Positions 43,396 to 56,370 of a stretch of 64,000 bases of DNA are shown here, one piece after another; the first letter of the stretch is position 1; each line of letters opens with the position of its first letter. Made by a program: the position numbers and the translations under genes. The notes under the pieces were generated by a model. The model was given only the letters and a program-made list of their open reading frames with translations, was not told the DNA's origin and did not search any database. Source of the DNA: Canna indica (lineage: Eukaryota; Streptophyta; Magnoliopsida; Zingiberales; Cannaceae); assembly GCA_034359265.1 (NCBI GenBank), contig CP136891.1, positions 58,442,001 through 58,506,000 on the forward strand. The letters run 5' to 3'.

Positions 43396-44762
43396 GACAC
43401 TTGGCATTACTTGATATGAGATTGTAGGATTTTGAACTAGGAGCGCATCCTAGACTTCTATCTTATCCCAAGGCTTTCCTTTCATTATTTGCCGGATATT
43501 CAGGAAACACGAGCTAAGAAAACAATTTCCTCAAGCAATAAAGAGACCGTAATTAAAATTAGCATTTTCCTCTATCAGTAGATTAGTACAAAGTAGTGAT
43601 TTTTTATAATGAATTATGGAAAATTCTCCTATAACAAATATACAAATATAGGGGTGGATAAATTATTTTAAATTACTTAAATCTTATTATTATACAAAAT
43701 AATGTAGTTAACATTTTAGTAATTCTGCATGCAACAATATTATTGGTTTACTAAATATTGCAATGCTGCATTTTTAATAACTTTGCAGTTAATAATCTAT
43801 CTAAAATATAATTTGGATTACCTCGTAAGATTAACTAGTATTATACCTAAAAACATGTTTTTATTTGAATAAAGTTCTAAAACATGGTACTAAAATAGGA
43901 AGCTAAAAACTTCTTGTGCAACTCTATGTCACATATTATTTACGGAATATTCGATTAGTAAAATATGTAACAACTCTTAAGCATTTTGAAAGATATATAG
44001 ATAAATAATATCTATTTGAGAGCTCTTTTCTTTTTCCTTTTTAATAATTTTTAACTCATACAATTTCCTATTTTATAAAATTTATATATTTTATTATATA
44101 TTATTTATTAGAAATTTTATTTCATTCTCTACTTTGGTAGTAAAAAGTTTTATTATTATTATTATTGTTGTTGTTGTAGTAAAAAGTTTTATTATTATTA
44201 TTATTGTTGTTGTTGTTTTTTTAAAAAAAATTATGGCTCATTTTGGCTATCACATTTATTATTGTTGTTATTGTTGTTAATTACTATCATCATCACCATC
44301 TTCATATTTTGATTATTATCTATTTAATTTTATTTTTTTATTTGGTTTATTTTTTTATTATTTATTTTACTTTTTCATGTTTTGTATAACATTTTTTATT
44401 TTTTAAATATTTCATTAAATAAAATTTTGAGTTGGTTCAATTTTTTGAGTTTTCTAATTAATTTTTATGAATTATTTCAGTATCACATTTTATCATAATT
44501 TAAAATTTGAAACTAAATCAATATTTTTTATGTATTATTTACTAAATATTTAAAAAAAATTCTTATTATGATTTTGACTTTTGCATTTATGAAAAAATCA
44601 AACCAAATGAAATACAAATATATTCCTATACAAGTTAATTATATTATATATCTATCTAATATATAAAACTACATATAGCTTTTAATTATACCCAAATAAT
44701 TTATGATTTTTTAGAAATGTTTTCATATACAATTTTCTTTATGTCAATATATCATATATTAT
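43396..44762. other. AT-rich intergenic DNA with (ATT)n/(GTT)n tracts
   Basis: No gene seen. Around 44148-44220 a 50-bp segment AAAAGTTTTATTATTATT plus (TTG)n is duplicated in tandem. The rest is low-complexity A/T DNA. Confidence 0.5.
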
Positions 44763-45103
44763 GGAGAAAAGATCCAAATTTGCCCCTCAAGTATTGAAAA
44801 AAGTATAAATTTATCCCTTAACTATGTTTTTGATCAAATTTGTCCCTCGGCATTACATAATTGGATCATTTTTGCCCTTTTCGTTAAAGGAAGTCCACGT
44901 CAGCAAACGGAATTCCACGTGGCAAGTGTAACTCGGCCACATAAGATACCACGATGGAAAATGACACATGACAATTATGTACTGACAAGGACAATTTTGA
45001 TCTAAAATATATTTAATAGACAAATTTACATATTTTCAATACTTTAGGGGCAAATTTGCATCCTTTTCAGTACATCATAGGCAAATTTAATTATTTTTCT
45101 TTT
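44763..45103. mobile_element. MITE copy 1 (Mutator-like style)
   Basis: The left end GGAGAAAAGATCCAAATTTG and the right end (inverted, AAAAGAAAAATAATTAAATT) are imperfect inverted repeats, with AATTTGCCCCT and AGTATTGAAAA conserved just inside both. ATATATTAT flanks it at 44754-44762 and 45104-45112. A 9-bp duplication points to a Mutator-like MITE, but the sequence is AT-rich and could match by chance. The interior contains GTCCACGTCAGCAAACGG and CCACGTGGCAAGTGTA. Confidence 0.6.
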
Positions 45104-45686
45104 ATATATTATTATCATTAATGTGGTTCTAATTAACACTATAAGAATGATGTTGATATCGTCTTTACCAAAATCAAGAAAAATATAAGATTGACAATTA
45201 TACTTTGTGTTGCAACTGAATTATTTACTCAAAGATATGAATTATCAGCTTAGTCACTTGTCATTGTAATAAGAAACCAACCAACATAGTAGGAGTGAGT
45301 TCGGGTCGGGATGGGTCGTGATTTGGTATGTCTCGGTCCCATCTCAATTTTAAGTTGGGACGCAAATATATGTTCCAGTCTCGGTCCCGAATATGAAGCA
45401 TCCTGATTTTGTCTCGATCTCGTTTCAATTTTGAACTAGGACGGGATTATCCCTGAACTTTTAAGTCAGGCCGGACCGATTACTAATAATTAAATTTAAT
45501 CAAATTTTTATTTTAGTAATCAATATATATCTTTTTTAATATTGTTTTTGTTTCATCTTTAAAATTTATATTTCTCAAGAAATTTACTAAAGTATTTGTT
45601 TAAATTCTAAGGTAGAAGCCAAACTTATAGAAATCGTGCAATGGATATAAAATACGTTGGATGGGCACCATATAGATTTTATTCAA
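45104..45686. other. Spacer with hAT-like or other repeat debris
   Basis: Positions 45293-45480 carry GGAGTGAGTTCGGGTCGGGA and later TCGGTCCC words, again the style of Ac/Ds-like ends. No clear boundaries or coding sequence. Confidence 0.35.
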
Positions 45687-46053
45687 GGGAAAAGAGTCAA
45701 ATTTGCCTCTAGGATATTGAAAAGGGTACAAATTTGTCCTTGAAGTATTGAAAATGTACAAATTTGCCCTTAAAGTATTGAAAATGTGTAAATTTGCTCC
45801 TTAAATATATTTTGGACCAAAATTACCCTTGTCAGTACATAATTGTCACATGTCATTTTCCATCGTGGCATCTTATGTGGCCGAGCTACACTTGCCACGT
45901 GGGATTCTATTTGCTGACGTGGACTTCCGTTAACGAAAAGGGCAAAAATAATTCAATTATGTAACATCGAGGGAAATTTTGATCAAAAACATTGTTAAGG
46001 GGCAAATTTGCACTTTTTTCAATACTTTAGGGACAAATTTGACCATTTTTTCT
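45687..46053. mobile_element. MITE copy 2, inverted relative to copy 1
   Basis: Reverse-complement relative of 44763-45103. ACACTTGCCACGTGGGATTC, TGACGTGGACTTCCGTTAAC and AGGGGCAAATTTGCA correspond to the same words read on the other strand. It has an extra AAATTTGCCCTTAAAGTATT module near its left end. No matching flanking duplication was found. With copy 1 it can form a large fold-back. Confidence 0.6.
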
Positions 46054-48701
46054 TATATTATATATCAATTTTTTCTTGTTTCACTCCCTGCTTTTCATTT
46101 TGTAAATTATTGTGTGAAGCCTTGGAGATGACGTACCCAAGGCTAGGAGACCCGATGCCTTGGGAGACCCGATCGCCTATAATCATTGATTGGGAGATTT
46201 GATCTTCATCCGAGTTTCATTACGAACTCCAAAGTCTAAGTGAGGTCAATAAAAGAAAAATTGATTTAATTGCAGGAAAAAATGTTTCAGACTCGAAAAG
46301 TAATAACAAAAATATTCTAATTCGTCGATAGAGAATTAAGCAAATTGTTATGGAGGAATCAATATATTGGCACTACAAGATAGCTAACCCACTTCTTATT
46401 TTAAGTTGAGCCTTAGCACTTCCATCATATCTTCCTTTCCTATAAATCCTAGAAATCTTGCAAATAGTTTTTTACAATATTTCAATTGCCAAATATTTCG
46501 AAGTATTTGATAAAATATTATTAATTTAAAAAAATAATTGGTCAATAAATGGTGTTTAAAGAAAACTTATTTCTACTAACTTTTAAAAATACTCTCTATT
46601 TTAAAAAAAAAAAAAACACAAGACCAAAGCTATCCCTATCATGAATTACATCCAAGTCTACTATATGAATGGAACTCCAAATTATGGTCTTGCTATATTT
46701 GCTGCCCAATGTGAAAAGTCCTAATTGCTCTCATATGCATTTTAGTGTATATAAAACTTCACCTAAAAATCTATTTTAGGTTCTTAATTTTATGAACTTC
46801 ATATATAAATCAAATGTGAAGTTTCGTAGGCAGGAAAATGAATATATGAGCAGTTAGAAATTTTTCACCTAAATTCCTAATTGTTAATATGACTACAATT
46901 AACACCCCTTTTTAAATTTGTTAACTTTATAAACATGTGAAATTTGTAATCTCCTATCTAGTAAAATATACACAAAAATAATTAAGAACTTTTCACCGAA
47001 GTCCTTAGCTAACTGATAATATAATTACAATTAGCATCTCATTTTAAGTGGTTGTGTTTATTAATTTTATAAACATGATAAACTTAACATTTTTTATATA
47101 GTCAAATGCATATAAATTATAATTTTATCAAATACCATAATGGGTATGTTTTTGCCAAAATTCTTGCAAATAAACTACTCAATAGATATGATAATAAACA
47201 AACAACTAATGAATTCATATATCAGGTGTGGTTTACGAGTAAGCTTAAACAAATTTATGATTATTTAACTTAAAAATTAATTAAACTCATTTAGGCCGGT
47301 AAACAATTCATGAAGAACAAGTATTTAAAATGTGTATTATACAATGCATCAATAGTCTATATATAGTATTTTGTTGTGATTTTCCTAATCATGTGTATAC
47401 TAGTCAAGTTCATAATAAATTTATAAGGGTCATTTTACGAACTTTATAATTTTATCTCATTCGTTTGTTTGTTTTTTTTTGGTAATTTTATACATGAACT
47501 ATTGATGTCATAATACCTTATTGTAAGGAAATGTATATACGTCCGTTAAGTAATGATATGATAATGCGGACATAAATTTTAAAATAAAATAATAAACAAA
47601 AACAAGTTTTTTACTTCATTTATCACATTATTACACTTACTTAATTTAATTAATATTTTAACATTTTATATATAATTTAATTAATTCATATAATATAAAA
47701 TACTTCTCATTTCTATAATTTTATAATGTACCAAAAGGTTTTGAAATATATTAAATATTTAGAAAAAATAACTAAAATTATAACAAGTACAATGATGCAC
47801 TAACTACTATAAAATTATATGTATTTACTATCTTTTTATTTTTAAATGCACGCCAGTACTATCATATCATCATTTCATTTAAACAACTTAATATAATTAT
47901 ATTAAATTTGATAGTTTATGTATAAAAATGAAAATAAAAGAATTTAATAGGATTATAAAATTCATAAAAATGAGAATACTTTAATACAATAACCTAATTT
48001 ATAAATAAATCCAAAATCATTTATCCATTTAAGCTTAACTGTAAAACTTTGATAAATAAACTTGAAAGATCTATTTCCGTACTCAAATTGAGATTAGTAA
48101 AAGTTCAACTTGGAAGTTCTGATTGGCTCAATTCTAGATGCACATACACAAATCCTGCAATAATCTAACGATAAGTTATCCTTGCGCAATTGCTGGAATG
48201 CTCAACATAGATCAACACTGAAACGATAACAATAAGAGGTCGACATAAAGCAAAAACAAAAGCATAAAGGTGCTTAAAAATGTTCAATTATATTATGATC
48301 AAAAGTGAAAAAGTCAACGTATATAAATTGTTTAAGAACCCAGTAACATCTCTGGAGGTTTATGCGGACGAACAGCTGTCTTGTAGCTTGATTAAGATCC
48401 TCCTTTGGGCTCACAATTTTGACAGAGGTACAAGTGAATACCAAGTAGAGAATTTGGTACCACGTCTAAAGTTAATCATAACCAGCTGAGTTGCTTATGT
48501 TTCATGGCACACTTCTGAGCAAGATCACAATTACATATGTCAAAAAAACCCAGCCGAAAAAGCAAGCTGGTCCAGATTGCATGGCAGAAAGAGATCCTGA
48601 AGAATAATAAATAGTGCGTGCTCAAATTAACACTTCAAACTTGAAATGGTTATTGATTACCAAGGTTAGATGGAAAAGTGAAGCAAGTCACGGAGTACCT
48701 G
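46054..48701. other. AT-rich intergenic DNA, no gene recognised
   Basis: Mostly A/T DNA with mononucleotide runs (for example a long A tract near 46598-46617). A short plus-strand ORF at 48280-48489 overlaps the expected 3' UTR of the uS9m gene on the other strand and is not supported. Confidence 0.5.
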
Positions 48702-51700
48702 CTAACGCTTGACCCATTGGAAGCTCTTCCTTGCTTTGGCCTTCCCAGGCTTCTTCCGTTCAACAACACGAGGATCTCGTGTCAAATAGCCAGCTGTATG
48801 GAGCATGCAAGCCATGTCATCAGTTGGGAAATAAGTTCGCAACTATGAAATTTCAATATACCAATTACTTCAATCTAAAATTGATAAAGGATTCCAGTGC
48901 AGCTTAATGGTTAAGTTAATTACATAAATGTGAAAAGAATTGATGATAAACTCGGTCAGGAAAAAAGTTAGAATTTCTTCCGAAGAATTAAAATGGGACG
49001 TTAAAAGTTAAACAAATCATATAAAATGCTAATTAGGTAAGAGGCATTCTGAGGATAAATATTTTTGACTTTTACCAGATTTCAGGTATGGTCTAAGCCC
49101 TGGTTCCCAGTTTTGCAAGGCTCTACTAATCCCCAAGCGAATTGCACCAACTTGACCTGCATAAAAAGCTGATCAATTCCACTGGCATACAAAAAGAAAG
49201 ATTGTCTCCTTCTAAAGTAATAATATATAAATCATTGTCCTACAGTCTTGCCACTGAGAAAAATATCACAACATACTCGTGTTCTGCAATGTTCAGATGA
49301 ACAATCCTAATTTAGAATAGTCATCCGGACAAGAATGTGCAGGTTCTTGGGGTTAGCGTAAATAATATGCAGCAATCAGATCATATAATCTCATGCTAGT
49401 AAAGTTTACCAGAAACCCCGCCCCCCTTCACAGTACAATTTACATCCCATAGACCAAGAGTTTTTGTGACAGTAAATGGCCGAAGAAGTTCTGCTCGTTG
49501 ATCAAGAATTGGAAAATAAGCATCAAACTGCTTTTCATTGACAATGAACTTCCCATCACCAGGTTTAATCCATACACGAGCTATACTGCATTTTCTTCTT
49601 CCCGTTCCATAGGCCCTTCCCTTCTCATCAACCTGTCGAACCCTAGATTTTGCAATTTCCTCCTGCTTCTTCCGCTCAATTTCAGTTCTTGTTGATGTTG
49701 CATTCATCTTCGCAATATATTTGTCTTCTATTTCTGAAAGAGGGGGCAATCCTGGAACACCTCTTACATCCTTCAAAAGAATCAAACTATCAATCATATC
49801 CTCTGTAATCCCTGATGACGCAACCAGATCTCCAAATGACCGGTTTGGACCTGCCATTTTGAATGTTGAACCAGAAGTAAGCACAAAGTGTAGTGCAGTA
49901 AAATAGAGAGAGGGGGACAAGAAAACTCAAATAAATAACCATTTAAAGCATAGAGTTTCTCTTTTTTATTTCCTTTGACTTCACTATAAAGAGCAATAAG
50001 ATATATTAAAATTCAGCTATATCTAAAAAACATGCTGCTACTATGCCTTGTGCATATTTAAATTAATAGAAAGAGAATATTAAATCACATTAGAAAGCAA
50101 AAAAAAACTTAGATAGAAGCAGCCAAAGAAGTAGAACCAATATGAGAAAAGCATACTCTCAAATTATATTGGAATCAAGAAATTCCACCACCCAAACAAA
50201 AACTGAGCACTAGCAAATGAAAAAACAACTTAAGCCAAGATAACATTGTATTCGTACCTTCCTTCGATACCATTTTGATTCTTAAAATCTCATCATAGTT
50301 GTAAGAAAAACTTAACTATTATCAGAAAAATGTTCCAATAACAATATTTACAGATAACCAAAGAAGAAAGCATCTTGTTTCATTTTCAAAAATGGAATTT
50401 TCTGATCTCTGTTCTTCAAAAGAACAAAGTGGGGAAAACACAACAACAATAAGTTCTATTCAATTATTAAATAAACTTTCATTCTCTTTAACATAGAGAT
50501 TTACTCAGAAGTTATAAGAATAGTAACAAGACCATATATGTAGATGTTTAACTTATATATTTGAATCAAATCTCATCTTTTTGTTCAAAATTCACATTCA
50601 CATTTATTACATTCACATTCACATTCACATTTATTACACATTAGTATGTAGTACTAACAGGTTGTTCTGTGAGTCGAGGAATACAACTAGTACTTCAAAT
50701 ATACTCCTGAATATCCAGGTTTGTGTGAATTTAGAAGACAATGACTAATTTTAGTTTTTAAGCAGTATATTAATTATATGTGTTTCCTTCCTCAAACGCA
50801 TAAGAAATTTGACTGCTTCCAATCCTTACAATAGTGTCTTATTGTCTTTGCCCATTTCTATTATAGAAGAAAAACATTGGGTTCTTAGTATGGTATCTAG
50901 AACTGATACTTGACGTGGGTTAGAAGTGTTTATGACTATGGGCTAAGAATTGTTCATGTTATCTACTATATTAGTATTCCATAAAGAATGTAACCAGCTG
51001 TTGAAGATTAAAAAAACGGCAGTTTTTCTTTTAACATACAAAGACATATCGATAAAACCATGGAAAAGAATTAAACTTCACTCTATTGAAATTTGTAGTC
51101 CAAACATTTGCTCTTCAATTGCCGGTCCTCTTCCTCAATTTGGAACATGCTTTCGGTTAAATCCGGGATTAATTTGTCTAATAGGGTTGGTTGGAATGAT
51201 GACAATTGGCTTGATAGCTCTGTTAGGGACCCTAAATCCCAGCAGTTCATCAGAGCCCTTATAGTCCTCTTGTTGGTTCATGTGGCACGCTAGGAATTGT
51301 TTGCTTCACAAGGTTAGGCAGCTCACTCCCGCGGGTATCATATTGAAAATATTGGCTTATACTGATGAGCATTTATGTTTACCCAATCCTGAGGGAAATC
51401 TCAATATTCACAGAAGGACTGTTAAATGGACTCCCCGAACAGGGTTTGTTAAAATTAAATTGTAATGCCTCATTATTGGACGGTGCAAGTGGTTTAGGCA
51501 TAATTGTGAGAGACTCAAATGGCAGATGCTCGTTGGCAGTATCCTTTTTCAAAGAAGGTGATGACATTTTACAAATGGAGGCCTTGGCTATAAAGGAAGG
51601 TCTCAAAATTGCAATTGAACACGACCTACAACCATTTTACATAAGAGTCGATTTCTCAAACTCTGGTAGAGGTTTTGGAGAGCAACAGTGCTGTTCCTTG

Positions 51701-53017
51701 GAGAATTATGTCTATTATTTATGATATAAAAGACCTGAAATCTTTATGTAAAGTGGAGGGGTTTAAATTTTGTTATAGGGAAGCTAATAAAGTTGCCCAC
51801 TGGGTAGCTAATAAAGCTAGAGTTCATAAAGGTAGTTTTGTTTGGCCTGCTACTAGACCTCCTGATTTGGAGGTAATTTTGACTCAGGATCTTTGATCTT
51901 ATAGATTTTTTTAGTTTAATAGTAATTTCTGCTTTGTTGGTAAAAAAAAACCATAGAAAAGAATTGACAAGACACATCATCAAGAAAAATTTTGGACAAT
52001 CGTCATATTTCAGTATGAAAAAATTTAAACTATAGTCAATGATGCAACATCAAAAGCATTGGATTGGTTGTATACTTTGTATGTACATCTCATCTGGAAA
52101 AACTATGTTCATTTTTATGCACTAACTATTAGATTTAGCATGAATCAAGTAGTGTACCGTGAGAATTATAATATTATGCGCATATATCATTTTGGAAAGA
52201 GTCGGTATCCAGCGCAGATGAAGTTTAAGCATCAACAATAACAAAGAACTATAGAACAGAATATATAACCAGATCAAGGAAAGCCTAGATATGCGATAAC
52301 CACTTATGCTACAAAGAAATCCATATCGATGCAAATTAAAGTAGCTAATAGCTCTTTACCTTTCAAAGTAGCTAATAGCTCTTCCTCTCTCTTCTCCAAC
52401 TGCTTCAGCTCATCGGCGTTTGGCTTATCTAAATCCTCGACATCACCGTTGTCGATCCCCTCAACACTTGCTGCCCCTCCCTCGCCAACATCAAATAAGT
52501 CCTCTTTCTCATCATCGCCGCCCAAAGTCCACGGCTTGTAACCCTCTGCCGTCTCCCAGTCCTCTACTCCTCCCCCTCCGCTACCGCCCTTGGCTGCAAA
52601 ACCCAGATCGATATCATCAAATATATCCCTGTTACCCTCCGTCACGGGAGCCTTCTCCCACGGATCCCCACTCTTGACGTTGGCTCCAGCAGAGGCCGAC
52701 TCCGAACGGAAGGAGCTCTCTGCGCCATCCGCGAGCTTTGCCTCGTCACCAAAAACGGAGTCGCCCTCGTCAATCTCGGGCGTGAACTTCCAGTCGCCGT
52801 CGTCGTTGTCGTCGCCTCGCTTACTCGAGAACGGCCTAAGAGATTGGTAAAGGAAGGAATTGGGAATGGAGAGAGCCAGAAGAGGGGGAGTAGGAGGGAA
52901 GTGAGGCGGAGGCGGAATTGGAGGCGAAGAGAGGATGCGACGGGAATGGGTGGAAGCTGCGGTGGCTAGGGTTAAGAATCGAAGAGGGAGGCGGAGGGAG
53001 GCGGAGCGGGAGAGCAT
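48702..53017 (-). CDS. RPS9M: Mitochondrial-type ribosomal protein uS9 (RPS9M)
   Basis: Small-subunit ribosomal protein whose C-terminal tail reaches the decoding centre. Four exons on the minus strand: 52360-53017, 49410-49850, 49076-49156 and 48702-48793, with GT-AG introns and phase agreement, giving 423 aa. Exon 1 encodes a Ser/Arg/Pro-rich presequence ([20 protein letters not shown]) typical of mitochondrial import, then a long acidic Gly-rich linker specific to the plant form. Exon 2 holds [20 protein letters not shown], then the uS9 domain begins at about residue 298 ([34 protein letters not shown]). Exons 3 and 4 give [17 protein letters not shown] and the basic end [11 protein letters not shown]. 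The length resembles the Arabidopsis homologue. Intron 1 (2.5 kb) holds a LINE fragment. Confidence 0.92.
51073..51947 (+). mobile_element. 5'-truncated L1-type LINE in intron 1 of uS9m
   Basis: Broken plus-strand frames read [10 protein letters not shown], then the RNase H (RVT_3) domain [50 protein letters not shown] and [15 protein letters not shown], i.e. the 3' end of a plant LINE ORF2. An A-rich tail ends near 51950. Near-identical 18-bp flanks (AAACCATGGAAAAGAATT at 51055 and the same with one A for G at 51948) are the expected long target duplication. Transcribed opposite to the host gene. Frameshifts show it is dead. Confidence 0.8.
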
Positions 53018-54499
53018 TTTAGCAAACTTTGGTGTCCCCCCAAAACTGGCGAGGCGGCGCGCTGGTAAGAGATCGGAGGGGATGAAAGGTTAGGGGTTTA
53101 ATAATATTTGTTATAAATGGGTTTTTAATAATATTTCTTCTCATATCATAAAATTAAATAAGTAGTTGTTTAAAATATAAAAAAAAAATTCAAGAAAAAC
53201 TCCTCTGTAACAAGGTGTCATTTGATTGACACAATTTTACAGAAAATTATACCTCTCAAAAAATTATATTTTTAATATTATTTGGTTGATACATTTTTTG
53301 CATCTCGCAGAAAGTATAATTTTCTCAACAAGTATGACTTTTTACGAAATGTAAAAAGTAATTTACCTAAAGAACTCAGATAAATTATACTTCTTATATT
53401 GTATTTTAAAAAAAATATAATTTATGTTTTCAACGTTATGAAAATTAGATAATTCATAAATTCTTAACTTATTTATTTTATTTTAATTTATTTTTGAACA
53501 AAATATATAATTTTTTATATTAATTTTAAATAAAAATTAATTTTTTATATATAATAAATTATATATTATATTAATTATATATGAAAAAAATATTATATTT
53601 TACATATATGTGTTAAAATAATAATTGATAAATAAATTTTAATTTTTTCATATATTCTAATATATATCTTATTACAAATAATTTTTTTTCATATATTTTA
53701 ATTTATAATAAAATATTAATTTATATAAAAAAATATTGGTTATTTGATGTATACTTCCTAGAAAATGCCCATGTCAACCAAGCATGTTGCGGGTGAGAAG
53801 TTACACTTTCTATCAAATAATTTTTTGTCAACCAATACATTTTTTATACTTCTCCAGAAATATAGGTGAGAAGTTAATTCATAAAAATTATAATTTTTTA
53901 TAGAAATTTATTTTCCATAAAGTTTACTCCACAAAAAATACTTTATGAGCAACTCTCTTCATCATCCTGATTTATTACCACTCCTAATTTCTTCTCTCCT
54001 GAATATTTGGTATATCCTCAATTTTGAGTGTTTTTCCAATTATGAAACCCTATAAACTATTTAATGATCGACTGTAATTGTTGATTTGAATCATTCACGT
54101 CAACACTTGAATTTAATAATTAACCCTATAAACTAATAAGTATTGCTGACGTCGCATACATGGTATTTTTAATTGTATTTGATACAAATCAACACTGCCA
54201 TGTGAGCGTTGAAACGGTGGAAATAACATATTGTTAGCATCGGGATAGAAACTGAAACAAAATTAAAGTTCAAGTATAAAATTGATTCAAATAAAAAGTT
54301 TGGGTATAATTGAGAAAACATCAAAAGTTTGGAATATACCATGTAATTAGTCCTAAAAAAATATAAAAGTAATAATATTATCTTATTTGATTGACATTAG
54401 GAATTAAAAAAAAATAGCATAATAAATAGAATAAATATATTTCTTAAAAAGTGAAAAATTCTATTCCATCTCTCTGATAGGTTGTGCCCCATACACCCC
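53018..54499. other. AT-rich intergenic DNA beside the uS9m promoter
   Basis: The first 80 bp are the GC-richer leader and promoter of uS9m. Beyond about 53110 the DNA is low-complexity A/T with TGTCATTTGATTGACA- and ATACTTCTC-type words that might be an old MITE. No convincing ends and no gene. Confidence 0.45.
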
Positions 54500-54502
54500 T
54501 TA

Positions 54503-54967
54503 GAGGCGTTTGGTATGAGGTAATTTATTTGAATTATCGATAATCTGGATGCCCATGATATCTACATTATCACTCAACTGGTAATCCACATTACCAAATG
54601 AGGGGATGGCTACATGAATTACCAGTAAAGTGGTAATGTTATTTTATATTTTTGACAAAAATACATCTCACTAAAATATCCCCTATTAACATTAAAAAAA
54701 ACCCTCGCCTCATCTCATAGTGTAAAGTGGTAAATCCTTTTTTTATTTTTTTTATTTTTTTTATTTTGAGAGTATTTTAGTCAAATATATCAGTTTCATA
54801 GTCATCTTTTTTATATACCAAACAAGTTAATATGGATTACTAGCGAGATTACGAGTATATGCCAAACATTGTAATGTAATATTATCGGTAATTTTAAAAG
54901 TGGTAATCTATCTGGGTGGTAATCTAGATCCTCAATAATCTTAAGTGGTAATGTACCAAACGCCTTC
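54503..54967. mobile_element. Tourist-like MITE with TTA duplications
   Basis: Left GAGGCGTTTGGTATGAGGTA and right TGTACCAAACGCCTTC are inverted repeats. TTA flanks both sides (54500-54502 and 54968-54970). The interior is non-coding with repeated AGTGGTAAT words. Size (465 bp), ends and TTA duplications fit Tourist/PIF-Harbinger MITEs. Confidence 0.85.
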
Positions 54968-55089
54968 TTAGTTTTATGAACTTTTATTGATTCTGAACTA
55001 TAATTTATTAATTCTACAATAGTAAAAATTATTATTTATTTTGTTTCCATAAAAATTAATGGAACCTTCATAGATAATAATTAAAATAG

Positions 55090-56370
55090 TATTTAATAAT
55101 AATATGCTCTTGCTTGAAGTCGGGGTGATGTGGGTCTTCACGTTTCATAGTCCAACGCAGCTCCGGGGGTGACTTGCAAAAATACTCAACGCTCAAGTAA
55201 GAAGGAATCCAAGATGGTGGGTATGTAATTAGAATCGAGAGTATACCTGGTGTGCGTCGTGCTCGTTTTATGAGGCAGACCAATGATGTTTTTGGCGATA
55301 ATCTCCCAAGAACTCGCAAGGAAATGCCTAGACTGGGTCGAAGTTTATCCTAGAGATGGTGGGCTTATTATTGTCGAATCCCTAATAATTAATGAAGGAT
55401 GTCGATATCCATGCTTGGCCGGGTGAAGCCCCCCGGCTATGTTGTGGTTGGCTCGGTTTGAGTATAGTTCATGAATGTGGGTGCATCTGGGCCTAGTCCG
55501 GTCAAGCCCAAAGAGCTAGTCTAGTTCACAACCCCGAGCTTAGTCGGAGTCCGAGGACTTCGGGCTGAGCTCTAGTAGTGTGCCGACTTCTGCTTGTTTG
55601 TCGAGCTTTCTGCATGTTCCGAGTGTGTGACCTCGGTCGAACTTATACAAGTGAGCATGTACAACTCTACCCTTAATTGGATTGCCGAGGTATGTGAGAT
55701 CAGTGTATCTTGGTCTCATGTGGGAGTGCTCCTTTCCACGTGTCGGCCACCCTTTGTTGCTTGTTTTCCTAGTATTTAATTATAGTAGAGGGGTAATCAT
55801 GGCGCAGAGATATGGCGTTTCATGCTTTGAGGCGTTTAAGTATCCGTTGTTGATGGGATGATCGGCTAGGATTCATTCCGTTGTCAGAGCATCGTTGTCA
55901 GCCGTTCGATGAGGAGGTTGTCGTTTCTCGGTCTTTAAAGCTCTCTCATCTCCTTCATTTTGAGTTTTCTTGCGCCCCAAGTTCTTGCTCGTTCCTTGTT
56001 TATGCTCTCGAGGTCTCTATCAGCGACATTGCCGCTCTGCTTATTGCCTTGTTCACTATCATTCATTCCCGGTAAGTCTTCGTGACTCGACCTTTTATTT
56101 TTCTCTTGTGAGGGTCGGCCTTATATTGGTAGGTTGTAGTGACTTGTCCCTCGTTCATTAGGGTTTTCAATCTTCGTCGGGTTGATGGGGAAGAAGAGTT
56201 TTAACCATGAGTTAGTAGTAAGTAAGCCAGGTGAGGCCATAGACCCTTACTCATGGGTTCACGACGAGATAAGACAATAAAGCTCGGCGATGACCAGCTC
56301 TAGCGATATTGAGGCTTTCCACAAATGCGCATTGATTTCTCATTCCGACGACGAGGATGTTGGCCTAAGA
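55090..56370 (+). mobile_element. LTR-retrotransposon remnant (LTR and start of internal region)
   Basis: GC-richer block. CCGGGGGTGACTTGCAAAAA, ACGCTCAAGTAAG and CCGAGGACTTCGGGCTGAGC are typical of LTRs of plant Ty3/gypsy elements. A pyrimidine-rich stretch and a GTAAGT-like donor (near 56070) follow, then a short frame MTSSSDIEAFHKCALISHSD at 56290 that ends where the next repeat starts. No pol domain is present. Exact LTR limits were not determined. Confidence 0.5.

Noticed and set aside
48280..48489. Plus-strand ORF near the 3' end of uS9m
   Set aside because: No family resemblance and it overlaps the probable 3' UTR of the minus-strand gene.
53200..53960. Possible MITE with TGTCATTTGATTGACA-like words
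   Set aside because: No matching terminal inverted repeats or target duplication could be traced; low-complexity A/T DNA.
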